64,000 bases of DNA from Clostridium_X cadaveris (GTDB taxonomy: Bacteria; Bacillota; Clostridia; Clostridiales; Clostridiaceae), in the NCBI RefSeq assembly GCF_039521325.1, contig NZ_BAAACD010000011.1. One strand, 5' to 3'. The notes beneath the pieces were generated by a model that ran no database searches, was not told the DNA's origin, and saw only the letters and a program-made list of their open reading frames with translations. This document shows, one piece after another, positions 1-9,179 of this stretch. The position numbers and the translations under genes are program-made. Each line of letters opens with the position of its first letter. Position 1 is the stretch's first letter.

Positions 1-11
1 GAGGTATATAT

Positions 12-410
12 ATGGACTATAAAGTAGCAGCAAATAATTATATAGTAGTTACGCCCAAAGGTACCATCAAAGGATTTTTAGAAGCAGAAGATGCACATAT
101 GTATGTACTTGGATATTATGAAAAGAAGGTAAATAAGCTTTCTGACGACACTGATATTATATATGATGATTATGCTACAGAACCTTTGGAATCTACTATA
201 GATATATGTATAGACCTAGGAGTTAAAGAAGGAGATTGCACTATTTATGACCTTGATGACTTCATAGAAAAAATCCAAGAATCTCCTATGTTTGAAGAAG
301 AAAAAGAGGAAATTATATCAAAACTAATGGAAAAAGATATAAAGCTTAATGCAATAGACTATCAACTTATGGATATACTGAAGGATGTAACTGTTATTCC
401 TCATAGATGA
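12..410 (+). CDS. Small acidic protein of unknown function
   Basis: Encodes 132 residues. I do not recognise the family. The protein is strongly acidic, with many Asp and Glu residues and a Glu/Lys-rich stretch around residues 85-110. It has no signal peptide or membrane segment, so it is probably cytoplasmic. The N-terminus (AANNYIVVTPKGTIKGFLEA) looks like a small beta-rich fold, and the rest is predicted to be mainly helical. GAGG at positions 1-4 sits just before the ATG, so the gene is complete. A strong hairpin terminator directly follows, so it ends its transcription unit. Reality of the gene is likely; its function is unknown. Confidence 0.75.
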   Translation: MDYKVAANNYIVVTPKGTIKGFLEAEDAHMYVLGYYEKKVNKLSDDTDIIYDDYATEPLESTIDICIDLGVKEGDCTIYDLDDFIEKIQESPMFEEEKEEIISKLMEKDIKLNAIDYQLMDILKDVTVIPHR

Positions 411-441
411 TAGTAATATCTTAAATTATAGAATTAATAAA

Positions 442-487
442 AAATAGAGTGAATGCTTTTAATTGTTCAAAGCATTCCTCTATTTTT
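442..487 (+). terminator. Rho-independent terminator after the first gene
   Basis: AATAGAG and GAATGCTTT pair with AAAGCATTC and CTCTATT across a short loop with one bulged T. A T-run follows. It separates the upstream gene from the adhE promoter. Confidence 0.85.
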
Positions 488-661
488 AGTATATAGTTAT
501 TTTTATAACAATGTACTAAAGAAATGAAAAATATTTTATGAAAAATATGTCTATAAATTAATGAAAACATTTAAAACATAATAGAAAAATTAAGAAAAAT
601 CAACTTAGATTTTAAAAAAATTAAAAATAATAAAAAAACGAAAAAATAATAGAAAAAATGA

Positions 662-690
662 TTGACAAAAAATAAACAAACTTGTACAAT
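662..690 (+). promoter_or_regulatory. Sigma-A promoter of adhE
   Basis: A perfect -35 hexamer TTGACA lies at 662-667 and a -10 hexamer TACAAT at 685-690, with a 17-base spacer. The start point is predicted near 697, giving a leader of about 70 bases. Confidence 0.85.
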
Positions 691-703
691 AAAAACATAG
701 ACA

Positions 704-721
704 ATGTTAAAAAAATAACAA
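704..721 (+). promoter_or_regulatory. Probable Rex operator (redox control of adhE)
   Basis: The 18-mer ATGTTAAAAAAATAACAA matches the clostridial Rex consensus TTGTTAA-N4-TTAACAA at 12 of 14 defined positions. It sits just downstream of the predicted transcription start, where binding would block the polymerase. Rex repression of adhE, relieved by NADH, is well known in Firmicutes. Its action here is inferred from the site alone. Confidence 0.7.
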
Positions 722-767
722 AAGAAAAATAAAGATTAGAATAAGAAATTATTTAGGAGGAATCACA

Positions 768-3386
768 ATGAGAGTGACAAATGCCAAAGAATTAACACAA
801 AGAATAGAAGAATTAAGAAGGGCTCAAAAACAGTTTGCCACTTATACTCAAGAACAAGTCGATGAAATATTTAGACAAGCCGCTATAGCAGCTAATAATA
901 ATAGAATAAAGTTAGCAAAAATGGCAGTAGCAGAAACTGGAATGGGAATAGTAGAAGATAAGGTTGTAAAAAATCATTTTGCAGCAGAATATATATATAA
1001 TCAATATAAAGATATGAAAACTTGTGGAGTTCTAGAAGAGGACACAACTTATGGAATCACAAAGATAGCTGCTCCAATAGGGGTTATAGCTGCTATAGTT
1101 CCAACAACAAATCCAACTTCAACAGCAATTTTTAAAATTTTAATAGCATTAAAAACTAGAAATGCTATAATAATCTCTCCACATCCAAGAGCAAAAAATT
1201 CAACAATAGAAGCAGCTAAGATAGTTTTAGAAGCAGCTGTTAAAGCAGGTGCTCCAGAAGGAATAATCGGATGGATAGATGAGCCATCAGTAGAATTATC
1301 ACAAAATGTAATGAAAGAGTCAGACATAATATTAGCAACTGGTGGTCCAGCAATGGTTAAGGCAGCCTACTCATCAGGAAAACCAGCCATAGGAGTTGGA
1401 GCAGGAAACACTCCAGCTATAATAGATGAAACAGCTCATATAAAAATGGCTGTAAACTCAATTCTTCTTTCTAAAACTTTTGACAACGGTGTTATATGCG
1501 CATCAGAACAATCAATAATAGTTTTAGATGAAGTTTACAATGAAGTTAAGAAAGAACTTGATGAAAGAGGAGCTTATATACTTAAGGGAGAAGAAATAAA
1601 CAAGGTAAGAAATATAATACTAAATGAAAAAGGCGGATTAAATGCTGATATGGTAGGTCAATCTGCATACAAGATAGCAGAAATGGCAGGAGTAAAAGTT
1701 CCGGAAAATGCTAAAGTTTTAGTTGGAGAAGTAGACTCTGTTGAATTAGAAGAGCCATTCTCTCATGAAAAATTATCTCCAGTACTTGCAATGTACAGAG
1801 CAAAGAGTTTTGAAGAAGCATTAGAAAAAGCGGATAGATTAATAATATTAGGTGGAATGGGACACACTTCAATACTTTACACTAACGAGATAAAGTCAAA
1901 AGATAGAATAGCAGCTTTTGGAGCAAAAATGAAGACTGCTAGAACATTAATAAATATGCCGGCATCTCAAGGAGCTATAGGAGATTTATACAACTTCAAA
2001 TTAGCACCATCTTTAACACTTGGATGCGGATCATGGGGCGGAAACTCAATTTCTGAAAATGTAGGTCCTAAACATTTAATAAACGTAAAGACTGTAGCTA
2101 AAAGGAGAGAAAATATGCTTTGGTTTAGAGTTCCAGAAAAGACTTACTTCAAATATGGATGTCTTCCAATAGCTCTTGAAGAGTTAAAGGATATGGGAAA
2201 GAAAAAGGCATTTATAGTAACAGACAAAGTATTATTTAACTTAGGATATACTGATAAAATAACACAAATACTAGAAAAGAACGGAATACAATATAAGATT
2301 TTCTCTGAGGTTGAACCAGATCCAACTTTAAGATGTGCAAAAGCTGGAGCAAAAGAAATGTTAAGCTTCAATCCAGATGTAGTAATATCTCTTGGTGGTG
2401 GATCAGCTATGGATGCTGCAAAGATAATGTGGGTTATGTATGAGCACCCAGAAGTTAGATTCGAAGATTTAGCTATGAGATTCATGGATATAAGAAAAAG
2501 AGTATACAAATTCCCAACTATGGGTCAAAAGGCTATGATGGTGGCAATAGCTACATCAGCAGGAACAGGATCAGAGGTTACTCCATTTGCTGTTATAACT
2601 GATGAAGAAACAGGAGTAAAGTATCCATTAGCTGATTATGAATTAACTCCAGATATGGCTATAGTAGATGCAGAACTTATGATGACATCACCAAAGGGAT
2701 TAACTGCTTGTGCAGGTATAGACGTATTAGTTCACGCTATAGAGGCTTATGTTTCAATAATGGCATCAGAATATACTAATGGTTTAGCATTAGAAGCTAT
2801 AAGATTAGTATTTAAATATCTACCAGATGCATACAATGATGGATTAACTGATGTTAAGGCTAGAGAGAAAATGGCTCATGCTTCATGTATGGCTGGAATG
2901 GCATTCTCAAATGCATTCTTAGGAATTTGTCACTCAATGGCTCACAAATTAGGAGCATTCCATCACCTACCACACGGTATGGCAAACTCTTTATTATTAA
3001 AAGAAGTTATAAAGTTTAATGCAACTGATGCTCCAACTAAGCAAGCAGCATTTGCACAATACAAATATCCAAATGCAGCATATAGATATGCAAGAATTGC
3101 TGACTACTTAAACTTAGGTGGAAACACTGAAGCTGAAAAGGTTGAAGCATTACTTAAAGCTATAGAAGAGCTTCAAAGAAAAGTTAATATGCCAATGACT
3201 ATAAAAGAAGCTGGTGTAACTGAAGAGAAGTTCAATGCAACATTAGAAGAAATGGTTGAGCAGGCATTTGATGACCAATGCACAGGAGCAAATCCAAGAT
3301 ACCCACTTATGAGTGAATTAAGACAGCTTTACTTAAACGCTTATGAGTCACCAAAGGTAGAAGCTCCAACTAAAAAGAAAAAATAG
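768..3386 (+). CDS. adhE: Bifunctional acetaldehyde-CoA / alcohol dehydrogenase AdhE
   Basis: Reduces acetyl-CoA to acetaldehyde and then to ethanol, using two NADH. It is the main ethanol-forming, redox-balancing step of fermentation. It has 872 residues, the usual length. Residues about 1-440 are the aldehyde dehydrogenase domain, with catalytic Cys244 in FDNGVICASEQS. Residues about 455-860 are the iron-dependent alcohol dehydrogenase domain, with the GGGSAMDAAK nucleotide site and metal-binding histidines in DVLVHAIEAY and GICHSMAHKLGAFHHLPHG. AdhE forms cytoplasmic spirosomes in other bacteria. It is monocistronic, between its own promoter and a strong terminator, and is probably Rex-regulated. 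The C-terminus ends in a lysine-rich tail. Confidence 0.97.
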   Translation: MRVTNAKELTQRIEELRRAQKQFATYTQEQVDEIFRQAAIAANNNRIKLAKMAVAETGMGIVEDKVVKNHFAAEYIYNQYKDMKTCGVLEEDTTYGITKIAAPIGVIAAIVPTTNPTSTAIFKILIALKTRNAIIISPHPRAKNSTIEAAKIVLEAAVKAGAPEGIIGWIDEPSVELSQNVMKESDIILATGGPAMVKAAYSSGKPAIGVGAGNTPAIIDETAHIKMAVNSILLSKTFDNGVICASEQSIIVLDEVYNEVKKELDERGAYILKGEEINKVRNIILNEKGGLNADMVGQSAYKIAEMAGVKVPENAKVLVGEVDSVELEEPFSHEKLSPVLAMYRAKSFEEALEKADRLIILGGMGHTSILYTNEIKSKDRIAAFGAKMKTARTLINMPASQGAIGDLYNFKLAPSLTLGCGSWGGNSISENVGPKHLINVKTVAKRRENMLWFRVPEKTYFKYGCLPIALEELKDMGKKKAFIVTDKVLFNLGYTDKITQILEKNGIQYKIFSEVEPDPTLRCAKAGAKEMLSFNPDVVISLGGGSAMDAAKIMWVMYEHPEVRFEDLAMRFMDIRKRVYKFPTMGQKAMMVAIATSAGTGSEVTPFAVITDEETGVKYPLADYELTPDMAIVDAELMMTSPKGLTACAGIDVLVHAIEAYVSIMASEYTNGLALEAIRLVFKYLPDAYNDGLTDVKAREKMAHASCMAGMAFSNAFLGICHSMAHKLGAFHHLPHGMANSLLLKEVIKFNATDAPTKQAAFAQYKYPNAAYRYARIADYLNLGGNTEAEKVEALLKAIEELQRKVNMPMTIKEAGVTEEKFNATLEEMVEQAFDDQCTGANPRYPLMSELRQLYLNAYESPKVEAPTKKKK

Positions 3387-3430
3387 TTTTAATATAGAAA
3401 ATATCACTACAGGTTAATCTAATATTATAG

Positions 3431-3465
3431 AATAGCATCTGCTAAATGCAGATGCTATTTTTTAT
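3431..3465 (+). terminator. Terminator of adhE
   Basis: A perfect 12-base-pair stem, AATAGCATCTGC with GCAGATGCTATT, encloses a 5-base loop and is followed by six T. Confidence 0.93.
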
Positions 3466-3535
3466 AGTATTGCAATAAAATCTATAGATTTTATGGTAAA
3501 ATTGAATTGTTAAATTATTAATGGAAGGTGAAAAA

Positions 3536-4096
3536 ATGAGTTTTATTGATGATATAAAAAAATACATTCCATATTGTGAACAGGAGACTATGGATAAAGA
3601 GCTTATAGTAAAGGCTGTTGATTCTTACGACGATATTTTAACAAGGGAAAATATTGCAATGCATATAACAAGCTCAGGATACATAATAAATAAGAATAGG
3701 GATAAAGTTTTAATGATATATCATAAGATATATGATTCATGGGCATGGACTGGAGGACATGCAGATGGAGACGATGATTTGTTACATGTTGCAATAAAAG
3801 AAGCTCAAGAGGAAACAGGATTGAAAAATGTAAAAGCTCTAGATAAGGATATTTTTTCTTTGGATGTGCTTACGGTAGACGGTCATATAAAGAGAGGAAA
3901 ATATGTGTCTTCTCATCTTCATCTAAATGTGACATACCTATTAGAAGGTGATGAAGATGAAGAACTAAAAGTTAATGAAGATGAAACAAAAGGCGTAAAA
4001 TGGCTGCCTATTAATGAGCTAGGAGCATATTGCAGCGAGCCTTATATGGTAAGAATGGTTTATAATAAATTAAATGAAAAGATAGCAATTAAATAA
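3536..4096 (+). CDS. Nudix hydrolase
   Basis: A 186-residue Nudix-fold pyrophosphohydrolase; these enzymes cleave nucleoside diphosphates linked to another group. The Nudix box GHADGDDDLLHVAIKEAQEE continues TGL and fits the GX5EX7REUXEEXGU pattern, except that the first Glu is Asp and the Arg is Lys. The family is known; the substrate cannot be read from the sequence. GGAAGGTG at 3523-3530 is well placed for the ATG at 3536. An in-frame ATG five codons upstream overlaps this ribosome binding site and is unlikely to be the start. The next gene is a second Nudix hydrolase 20 bases downstream. Confidence 0.88.
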   Translation: MSFIDDIKKYIPYCEQETMDKELIVKAVDSYDDILTRENIAMHITSSGYIINKNRDKVLMIYHKIYDSWAWTGGHADGDDDLLHVAIKEAQEETGLKNVKALDKDIFSLDVLTVDGHIKRGKYVSSHLHLNVTYLLEGDEDEELKVNEDETKGVKWLPINELGAYCSEPYMVRMVYNKLNEKIAIK

Positions 4097-4116
4097 ATAT
4101 ATTTAAGGAGGCTTCC

Positions 4117-4602
4117 ATGGAAATTTGGGATATATACGATAAAGACAGAAATAATACTGGTAGGACTGTAGTAAGGGGAGAAAAACTTAAAGAAGGTGAC
4201 TATCATCTCGTAATTCATGCATGGATTGTGAATAGTGATGGGAAACTTCTTATCCAAAAAAGAGCGAAAACTGTAAAGGCATGGCCTAATATGTGGGCTA
4301 TGACAGGAGGATCTGCTATTAAAGGAGAAAACAGTTACGAAGCATGCTTACGAGAAGTTAGTGAAGAACTTGGTATAAAACCTGATATGGAAAATGCAAA
4401 AGTTGCATTTACAAGCCTTAGACAAGATAAGATAACTGATGTATGGATTGTAAGACAGAATTTTCCTGTAAATCAATGTCGCCTTCAAAAAGAAGAGGTA
4501 AGTGATGCAAAATGGGTCTCAAAAGATGAGATTAAAGAACTTATAGATCAGAAAAAATTTATAAACTATATGTACATAGATAAGTTATTTCAAATACTAT
4601 AA
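4117..4602 (+). CDS. Nudix hydrolase (isopentenyl-diphosphate-isomerase-like subgroup)
   Basis: A 161-residue Nudix protein with a perfect Nudix box: G, five residues, E, seven residues, REVSEELGI, at about residues 67-89. The N-terminal part (EIWDIYDKDRN, then HLVIHAWIVN) resembles the IDI/YfcD-like subgroup. True type-1 isomerase needs further active-site residues that I cannot confirm, so plain hydrolase is the safer call. AAGGAG lies seven bases before the ATG. It is the second gene of a two-gene Nudix pair. The two proteins differ clearly, so this is not a recent duplication. Confidence 0.88.
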   Translation: MEIWDIYDKDRNNTGRTVVRGEKLKEGDYHLVIHAWIVNSDGKLLIQKRAKTVKAWPNMWAMTGGSAIKGENSYEACLREVSEELGIKPDMENAKVAFTSLRQDKITDVWIVRQNFPVNQCRLQKEEVSDAKWVSKDEIKELIDQKKFINYMYIDKLFQIL

Positions 4603-4692
4603 TTTTTAAAAAGTTTAGATTAAATAAAATAACCTATACAAAGATAATTAAAAATAATGATAATGAAAGAAGAGGAAAAGGGGAATACATGT

Positions 4693-5457
4693 ATGATAAC
4701 GATAATGTCTCCAACGAAGACGTTTAATGATAATATATGTCCGCTGAAATTTGATATAGAGGCTATGGCATTTAAGGATGAGATTGAGGAGCTTATCGCT
4801 ATATTAAAGAAATATGATGTTTCTGAAATAATGGAAATCATGAAAGTTTCAAAAGTATTAGGCGAAGCTACATATAAGAAATATGAGACTTTTGATGATG
4901 ACATAAAAGGATATGAAGCTATAAAATACTTTTATGGGGAAGCTTTCAAAGGCTTAGATGCCTCAACTTTAGATGATGAAGATATAGTTTTTGGGCATAA
5001 TCACCTTGTGATATTGTCAGGTCTTTATGGAGTAGTTAAACCACTAGATCTAATTAAGCCTTATAGATTAGAGATGGGAACTAAGCTAAAAACAGCTAAT
5101 GAAAAAGACTTGTATGGTTATTGGAAGGATAAGCTTACAACTTATATGATGAAATCTATAGAAGACACCTCTGGAGAAAAAGTGCTTTTAAATTTAGCTT
5201 CTGATGAATACAGCAAAGCCTTAGATTTAAAGAGTATAGATGAAAAATACAAAGTTGTAACTATATCATTTAAAGAAAATCGAGATGGCAAGTATAAAAC
5301 CATTGGAACTTATGCTAAGAAAGCCAGAGGGCTTATGGCTAGATATATACTGAAAAATAAGATCGACATCCTAGAGGATATAAAATACTTTAATGAAGAT
5401 GGATACAGTTTTAATGAAGAACAAAGCGATGATAATAATTTTATTTTTATCAGATAG
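4693..5457 (+). CDS. yaaA: Peroxide stress protein YaaA (DUF328/UPF0246)
   Basis: A cytoplasmic protein of 254 residues. In E. coli YaaA lowers intracellular iron and so limits Fenton damage during peroxide stress. The start MITIMSPTKTF matches the family opening, followed by the conserved LSGLYGVVKPLDLIKPYRLEMG block and the C-terminal ARGLMARYI segment. An in-frame ATG twelve codons upstream (4657) exists, but the family N-terminus and AAAAGGGG at about 4676-4683 favour 4693. It is followed after 15 bases by a DUF1294 membrane protein, so the two are probably co-transcribed. Confidence 0.9.
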   Translation: MITIMSPTKTFNDNICPLKFDIEAMAFKDEIEELIAILKKYDVSEIMEIMKVSKVLGEATYKKYETFDDDIKGYEAIKYFYGEAFKGLDASTLDDEDIVFGHNHLVILSGLYGVVKPLDLIKPYRLEMGTKLKTANEKDLYGYWKDKLTTYMMKSIEDTSGEKVLLNLASDEYSKALDLKSIDEKYKVVTISFKENRDGKYKTIGTYAKKARGLMARYILKNKIDILEDIKYFNEDGYSFNEEQSDDNNFIFIR

Positions 5458-5472
5458 TTTGAAGGAGTATTT

Positions 5473-5736
5473 ATGAAAAAAACTATTTTAGCAGCTTATG
5501 TTATTATAAATCTTATTATGTTTTATATGATGTATAGAGATAAAAAATTAGCAAAGACTCATCAGTGGAGGATAAGTGAAAAAACTCTTATAGCTGGAGC
5601 GTTAGCCTTTGGTGGCTTGGGAGTATTTATGGGTATGAAGGTGTTCCGTCACAAGACAAAACATACTTTGTTTAGGATAGTAGCACCTTTGACAGCTATT
5701 ATTCAGATACCAGTGTTAATTTACTATAATATGTAA
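5473..5736 (+). CDS. DUF1294 family small membrane protein
   Basis: An 87-residue protein with three hydrophobic segments: about residues 4-20, a Gly-rich stretch around 41-58, and about 69-85. The WRISEKTL block and the HKTKHTLF block are the conserved signature of DUF1294. Function is unknown in the family. GAAGGAG precedes the ATG. It is the last gene before an inverted repeat that can stop transcription from both sides. Confidence 0.85.
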   Translation: MKKTILAAYVIINLIMFYMMYRDKKLAKTHQWRISEKTLIAGALAFGGLGVFMGMKVFRHKTKHTLFRIVAPLTAIIQIPVLIYYNM

Positions 5737-5753
5737 GTTGGTAGTAAAGAAAT

Positions 5754-5797
5754 TGGGTTGTATCAAATGCTTTAAAAATTGCTTTTGATACAACCCA
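5754..5797. terminator. Bidirectional terminator between converging genes
   Basis: TGGGTTGTATCAAA pairs perfectly with TTTGATACAACCCA (14 base pairs) around a 16-base loop. It lies between two converging genes. The T-runs on either side are imperfect. Confidence 0.75.
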
Positions 5798-5801
5798 TGA
5801 T

Positions 5802-6419
5802 TTATTTCTCCAAAAAATCTTTTTCTGCTTGCAGAACTTCTTTTAAAGCATCTATAGTTTTAATGACATCGTCTTTTATATCTAAAGCATGATTTGCATT
5901 TTCTATGAAAAGGAGATTAGAACCATTAGTTTCTTTTATATTAGTTAGATTGTTTGAATTTAAAAGAGGATCGGCACTACCTGTTATTATTAAAGAATTT
6001 GTAGTTATACCAAGAGATACTGTTTTATCTATAGGACTTATATAGATATTTTTTGTGATTTTATCTCTAAAATGTTTGTTAACCATGATTTGTACACAAG
6101 TTCCTATGCTCTTTCCTATTATAATAATATTGTCATAATCTTTGATAATAGATCTTTCTATGACATTTATAGTTTCACTTACAAGAATATCAAATTCTTT
6201 AGAGGGATCAAATTTAGCTCTGGTTATATGAAATCCATACTCTATCTCTAAAACATCATATCCCATCTGAAGACACAACTGTTTAGAATAATCAAGATAA
6301 GACTTATCTAAAAGATAGCCTATTCCGGGGAGTATTATAGACAGAGTTTTACTGTTGTTATCTGTAAACTTCCCATTTGATTCTACACCCCAATAAGATT
6401 TGGTTAATTTATTATTCAT
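5802..6419 (-). CDS. Alpha/beta hydrolase family protein
   Basis: Encodes 205 residues with an alpha/beta-hydrolase layout. An early ILPGIGYLLDKS segment resembles an oxyanion strand-loop. The nucleophile elbow is GKSIG (G-x-S-x-G), and a late IENANHALD supplies the catalytic His, with ITGSADPLL as the likely Asp region. It has no signal peptide, so it should be cytoplasmic. The substrate is unknown. The start ATG has an AGGAGG site eight bases upstream. It is transcribed alone and divergently from the next gene. Confidence 0.8.
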   Translation of the reverse strand: MNNKLTKSYWGVESNGKFTDNNSKTLSIILPGIGYLLDKSYLDYSKQLCLQMGYDVLEIEYGFHITRAKFDPSKEFDILVSETINVIERSIIKDYDNIIIIGKSIGTCVQIMVNKHFRDKITKNIYISPIDKTVSLGITTNSLIITGSADPLLNSNNLTNIKETNGSNLLFIENANHALDIKDDVIKTIDALKEVLQAEKDFLEK

Positions 6420-6507
6420 GATTTAAGCCTCCTACAAATATATAATTAGTATTAGTGTTATAAAGATAATTATAATATATTCTTAAAAAATGGCTAGTCA
6501 ATATGAA

Positions 6508-6536
6508 TTGATAAAAAAGTCACATTATGATATAAT
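6508..6536 (+). promoter_or_regulatory. Sigma-A promoter of the FUSC-type gene
   Basis: TTGATA at 6508-6513 and TATAAT at 6531-6536 with a 17-base spacer. It gives a short leader to the ATG at 6569. Confidence 0.85.
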
Positions 6537-6568
6537 TATTGATTATTCTAATAAAATGGAGGGATTTT

Positions 6569-7567
6569 ATGACTAAAAAAGTGGTATCAAATACTCTTTT
6601 ATTCATAGGTATCTTAACTTTTGTAATAGTATTTAAAACATTTTTCGGAGAATCAAATACGTTGGTTGGAGTAACTTTAATTATGTCAATCCTAGTACTT
6701 ATGAGCGAAGACTTGACAAGAAAACCTGGGATTAATTTTATTAAATTATTATTTTTAAATGTAATTTTAGGATTTTTTTCTTATATAGCTAATACGAATA
6801 TATGGTTAGGATTAGTTTTAAATTTTGTAGTTTTAGGCGGAATAGGATATTTCTTAAGCTACAATTTAAATAAAAATATAATAGTACCATTTGGATTACA
6901 GTATTTATTTATGCTATATACTCCAGTAAGTGGTATAGATTTTTATAAAAGAATTGCAGGACTTATATTTAGTGCTATTTTAATAATGGCAATTCAGCTT
7001 ATAATACATAGAAAAAAGAAAGATGATAATAATTTAAATGAGACTTTAGAGAAAGATGACGTATATAAAGAAATAAAAGTATTTGGAAAAATGGTTGAAA
7101 TACATACAATAAGAGCAAGATATGCAGTAAGAGTTGGTGTAGTTGCTGCAATAGCTGCCTTTATAGTGGGATATTTTGAATTAGAGCAGGGAAGATGGAT
7201 TGTTTACACAATATTTTCTTTAACAGAATTTTACTCAGAACATTGCAAAGAAAGATCAAAGCAAAGATTAGAAGGTACAATAATAGGATCGTTAATAGTA
7301 GTAGTATTATTTCTTATTATAAATGATAACAGCTTAAGAGCATTAATAGTTTTAGTAGCTGGATATATGGATACATATACGAATAACTACCGAGATAAGA
7401 TGATTTGTGTCACAGCTTCAGTTGTAGCGTCGGTATCATTAGTAAATGGAACATTAACAACTATTTTTGAAAGAATATCATATGTATGTTTGGGTATAGT
7501 TCTAGCATTATTTATTAATAAATTTGTACTTGAAACAACATTAGAACAAAGAGAACTTACATCTTAA
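6569..7567 (+). CDS. FUSC family integral membrane protein (possible aromatic-acid type exporter)
   Basis: A 332-residue membrane protein. An N-terminal block of about five hydrophobic segments (residues about 8-150) is followed by a charged cytoplasmic stretch. A C-terminal FUSC_2-like domain has the conserved RWIVYTIFSL..ERSKQRLEGTIIGSL pattern and further membrane segments. FUSC proteins are linked to efflux of small organic acids, but the substrate here is unknown. TGGAGGG six bases upstream supports the ATG at 6569. An in-frame TTG ten codons earlier falls at the expected transcript start and is unlikely. The gene has its own promoter and a terminator. Confidence 0.8.
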   Translation: MTKKVVSNTLLFIGILTFVIVFKTFFGESNTLVGVTLIMSILVLMSEDLTRKPGINFIKLLFLNVILGFFSYIANTNIWLGLVLNFVVLGGIGYFLSYNLNKNIIVPFGLQYLFMLYTPVSGIDFYKRIAGLIFSAILIMAIQLIIHRKKKDDNNLNETLEKDDVYKEIKVFGKMVEIHTIRARYAVRVGVVAAIAAFIVGYFELEQGRWIVYTIFSLTEFYSEHCKERSKQRLEGTIIGSLIVVVLFLIINDNSLRALIVLVAGYMDTYTNNYRDKMICVTASVVASVSLVNGTLTTIFERISYVCLGIVLALFINKFVLETTLEQRELTS

Positions 7568-7588
7568 TAAAACTTATATAAAAATGAT

Positions 7589-7625
7589 AGCCAATACTGG
7601 AGAAACTAGTATTGGCTGTTATTTT
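7589..7625. terminator. Terminator between converging genes
   Basis: AGCCAATACT (7589-7598) pairs with AGTATTGGCT (7608-7617), followed by TTATTTTTAT. The stop codon of the leftward LysR gene lies inside the hairpin. Confidence 0.85.
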
Positions 7626-8490
7626 TATAGGCAAGATTAATAAAATCATTAGCACTTTGAGTAAGATATTTATTTTTGTGATAAATAATAGAAAATTTTC
7701 TTGTCAAAGAAACCCCTTCTATGTTAACAGCATAGATTTCATTTCTTTTTAAACTATCTTTTATTAAAAGATAAGGTAGAACGGATATGCCGATATTATG
7801 GCTTACAGCCCTTACAATAGCTTGAGTACTAGAGCTCTGCCAAAGTATAGAGGCTTTAACTCCGTGTAAATCTAAGATATCATCAAATATTTCTCTACCA
7901 GCGCTGCCCTTTTCTCGCATTATAAAATCTACATTTTTCAAATCATTTATATTGATTGTTTTTCTTTTAGCAAAAGGGTGGTCAGGGGAGCAGATAAGCA
8001 CTAAGTTATCATCCATGAAGTGTCTGCTCTCAATAAATGGGTTATGAGCAAATCCTTCTATAAAACCTATATCAATTTCATTTTTTAAAACTGCATTTTC
8101 AATAGTTTCAGAATTATCAATTAGTGCATTGATTTTTATCTTAGGATGAGTAATCTTAAATTCATCTACAAAGTTAGGCAAGAGATAATTTCCAATGGTT
8201 ATACTTGTCCCTATACGAAGGGTACCAATTGCATCCCAATTTCTCATGGTATTTTCCATTTTATCAAATAGGGCGATTATATGAGTTGCATATTGCAAAA
8301 ATTGTTTTCCAATTTCAGTAATATGAAGTCTTTTTGAAATTCTATCAAACAGTTTCACCCCATAGTAATTTTCTAGTTCTGATATAGCAAGGCTTATAGA
8401 TGGTTGTGCAATAAATAGTTTTTCACCTGCCAAAGTTACACTGCCAGTTTCACATACGGTTATAAAAATTTTTAGATGTCGTAAAGTCAT
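7606..8490 (-). CDS. LysR family transcriptional regulator
   Basis: A 294-residue LysR regulator. Residues 1-60 form the winged helix-turn-helix (TVCETGSVTLAGEKLFIAQP then SISLAISELE), joined by a linker helix to a periplasmic-binding-protein-like effector domain. The ATG at 8490 has a GGAGGG site; an in-frame upstream ATG would add eight residues and overlap that site. It is divergent from the chromate-type transporter pair across 110 bases. This is the usual arrangement for a LysR protein controlling its neighbour. The inducer is unknown. Confidence 0.9.
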   Translation of the reverse strand: MTLRHLKIFITVCETGSVTLAGEKLFIAQPSISLAISELENYYGVKLFDRISKRLHITEIGKQFLQYATHIIALFDKMENTMRNWDAIGTLRIGTSITIGNYLLPNFVDEFKITHPKIKINALIDNSETIENAVLKNEIDIGFIEGFAHNPFIESRHFMDDNLVLICSPDHPFAKRKTININDLKNVDFIMREKGSAGREIFDDILDLHGVKASILWQSSSTQAIVRAVSHNIGISVLPYLLIKDSLKRNEIYAVNIEGVSLTRKFSIIYHKNKYLTQSANDFINLAYKNNSQY

Positions 8491-8600
8491 AAATACCCTC
8501 CATAGAAAATACATAATAAAAATGTTATAAACTTTATATAATTATACTATTTCCATTATTTCAGTACAAGTTATATATTGAAGTAAAGGGGGAACTTTCC

Positions 8601-9179
8601 ATGAATGAAAAAAGAAAAATATATTTAAAACTTTTTATATCAACATTTTATTTAAGTGCATTTACATTTGGAGGAGGCTTTGTAATTATACCTTTAATGA
8701 AAAAGAAATTTGTGGATGATTTAAAATGGATAGACGAGAAGGAAATGCTTAATCTTGCTGCTATAGCACAATCGTCACCGGGAGCAGTTGCTGTAAATGC
8801 TTCAATTCTTTTGGGATATAATGTAGCAGGAAGGATAGGGGCTATTGTCTCAATACTTGGCACTGTGATGCCGCCTTTAATTATACTATCTATAATTTCT
8901 ATGTTTTACACAATATTTCGCTACAATATAATAGTAAACTATGTCTTGAAGGGAATGCAGGCTGGTATAGCGGCAGTCATTACTGATGTTGTTATAAATT
9001 TAGGAAGAAATATAATAAAAGATAGAAATATTATATCAATCTTAGTTATGATAGGAGCATTTATAGCTACTTTTTTCTTAAAGATAAATGTAATGTATAT
9101 TATATTAGTTTGTGGAATTATAGGAGCATTAAGAGTTATACAGATCGAAAGAAAGGAAAGGAGTAGTATTAAAGCATGA
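8601..9179 (+). CDS. Chromate transporter family protein, first half
   Basis: A 192-residue membrane protein of the CHR family, short-chain type. It carries the family signatures FGGGFVIIPLM near the N-terminus and SSPGAVAVN around residue 60, then several hydrophobic segments. Short-chain CHR proteins work as pairs with inverted topology. The partner is the next gene, which overlaps it by four bases (ATGA). Chromate efflux is the known role of the family, but small pairs in anaerobes may carry another oxyanion. GGGGGA lies upstream of the ATG. Confidence 0.88.
   Translation: MNEKRKIYLKLFISTFYLSAFTFGGGFVIIPLMKKKFVDDLKWIDEKEMLNLAAIAQSSPGAVAVNASILLGYNVAGRIGAIVSILGTVMPPLIILSIISMFYTIFRYNIIVNYVLKGMQAGIAAVITDVVINLGRNIIKDRNIISILVMIGAFIATFFLKINVMYIILVCGIIGALRVIQIERKERSSIKA

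Larger units (their letters stand above)
411..767. other. Intergenic region upstream of adhE
   Basis: A 357-base gap. It holds the terminator at 442-487, about 170 very A-rich bases in which I see no gene, and then the adhE promoter, a Rex-like operator and a ribosome binding site (TAGGAGG at 754-760). Confidence 0.7.

Noticed and set aside
2144..2509. Minus-strand open frame inside adhE
   Set aside because: No family resemblance or ribosome binding site; a shadow of the adhE frame. The same holds for the many other antisense frames inside real genes.
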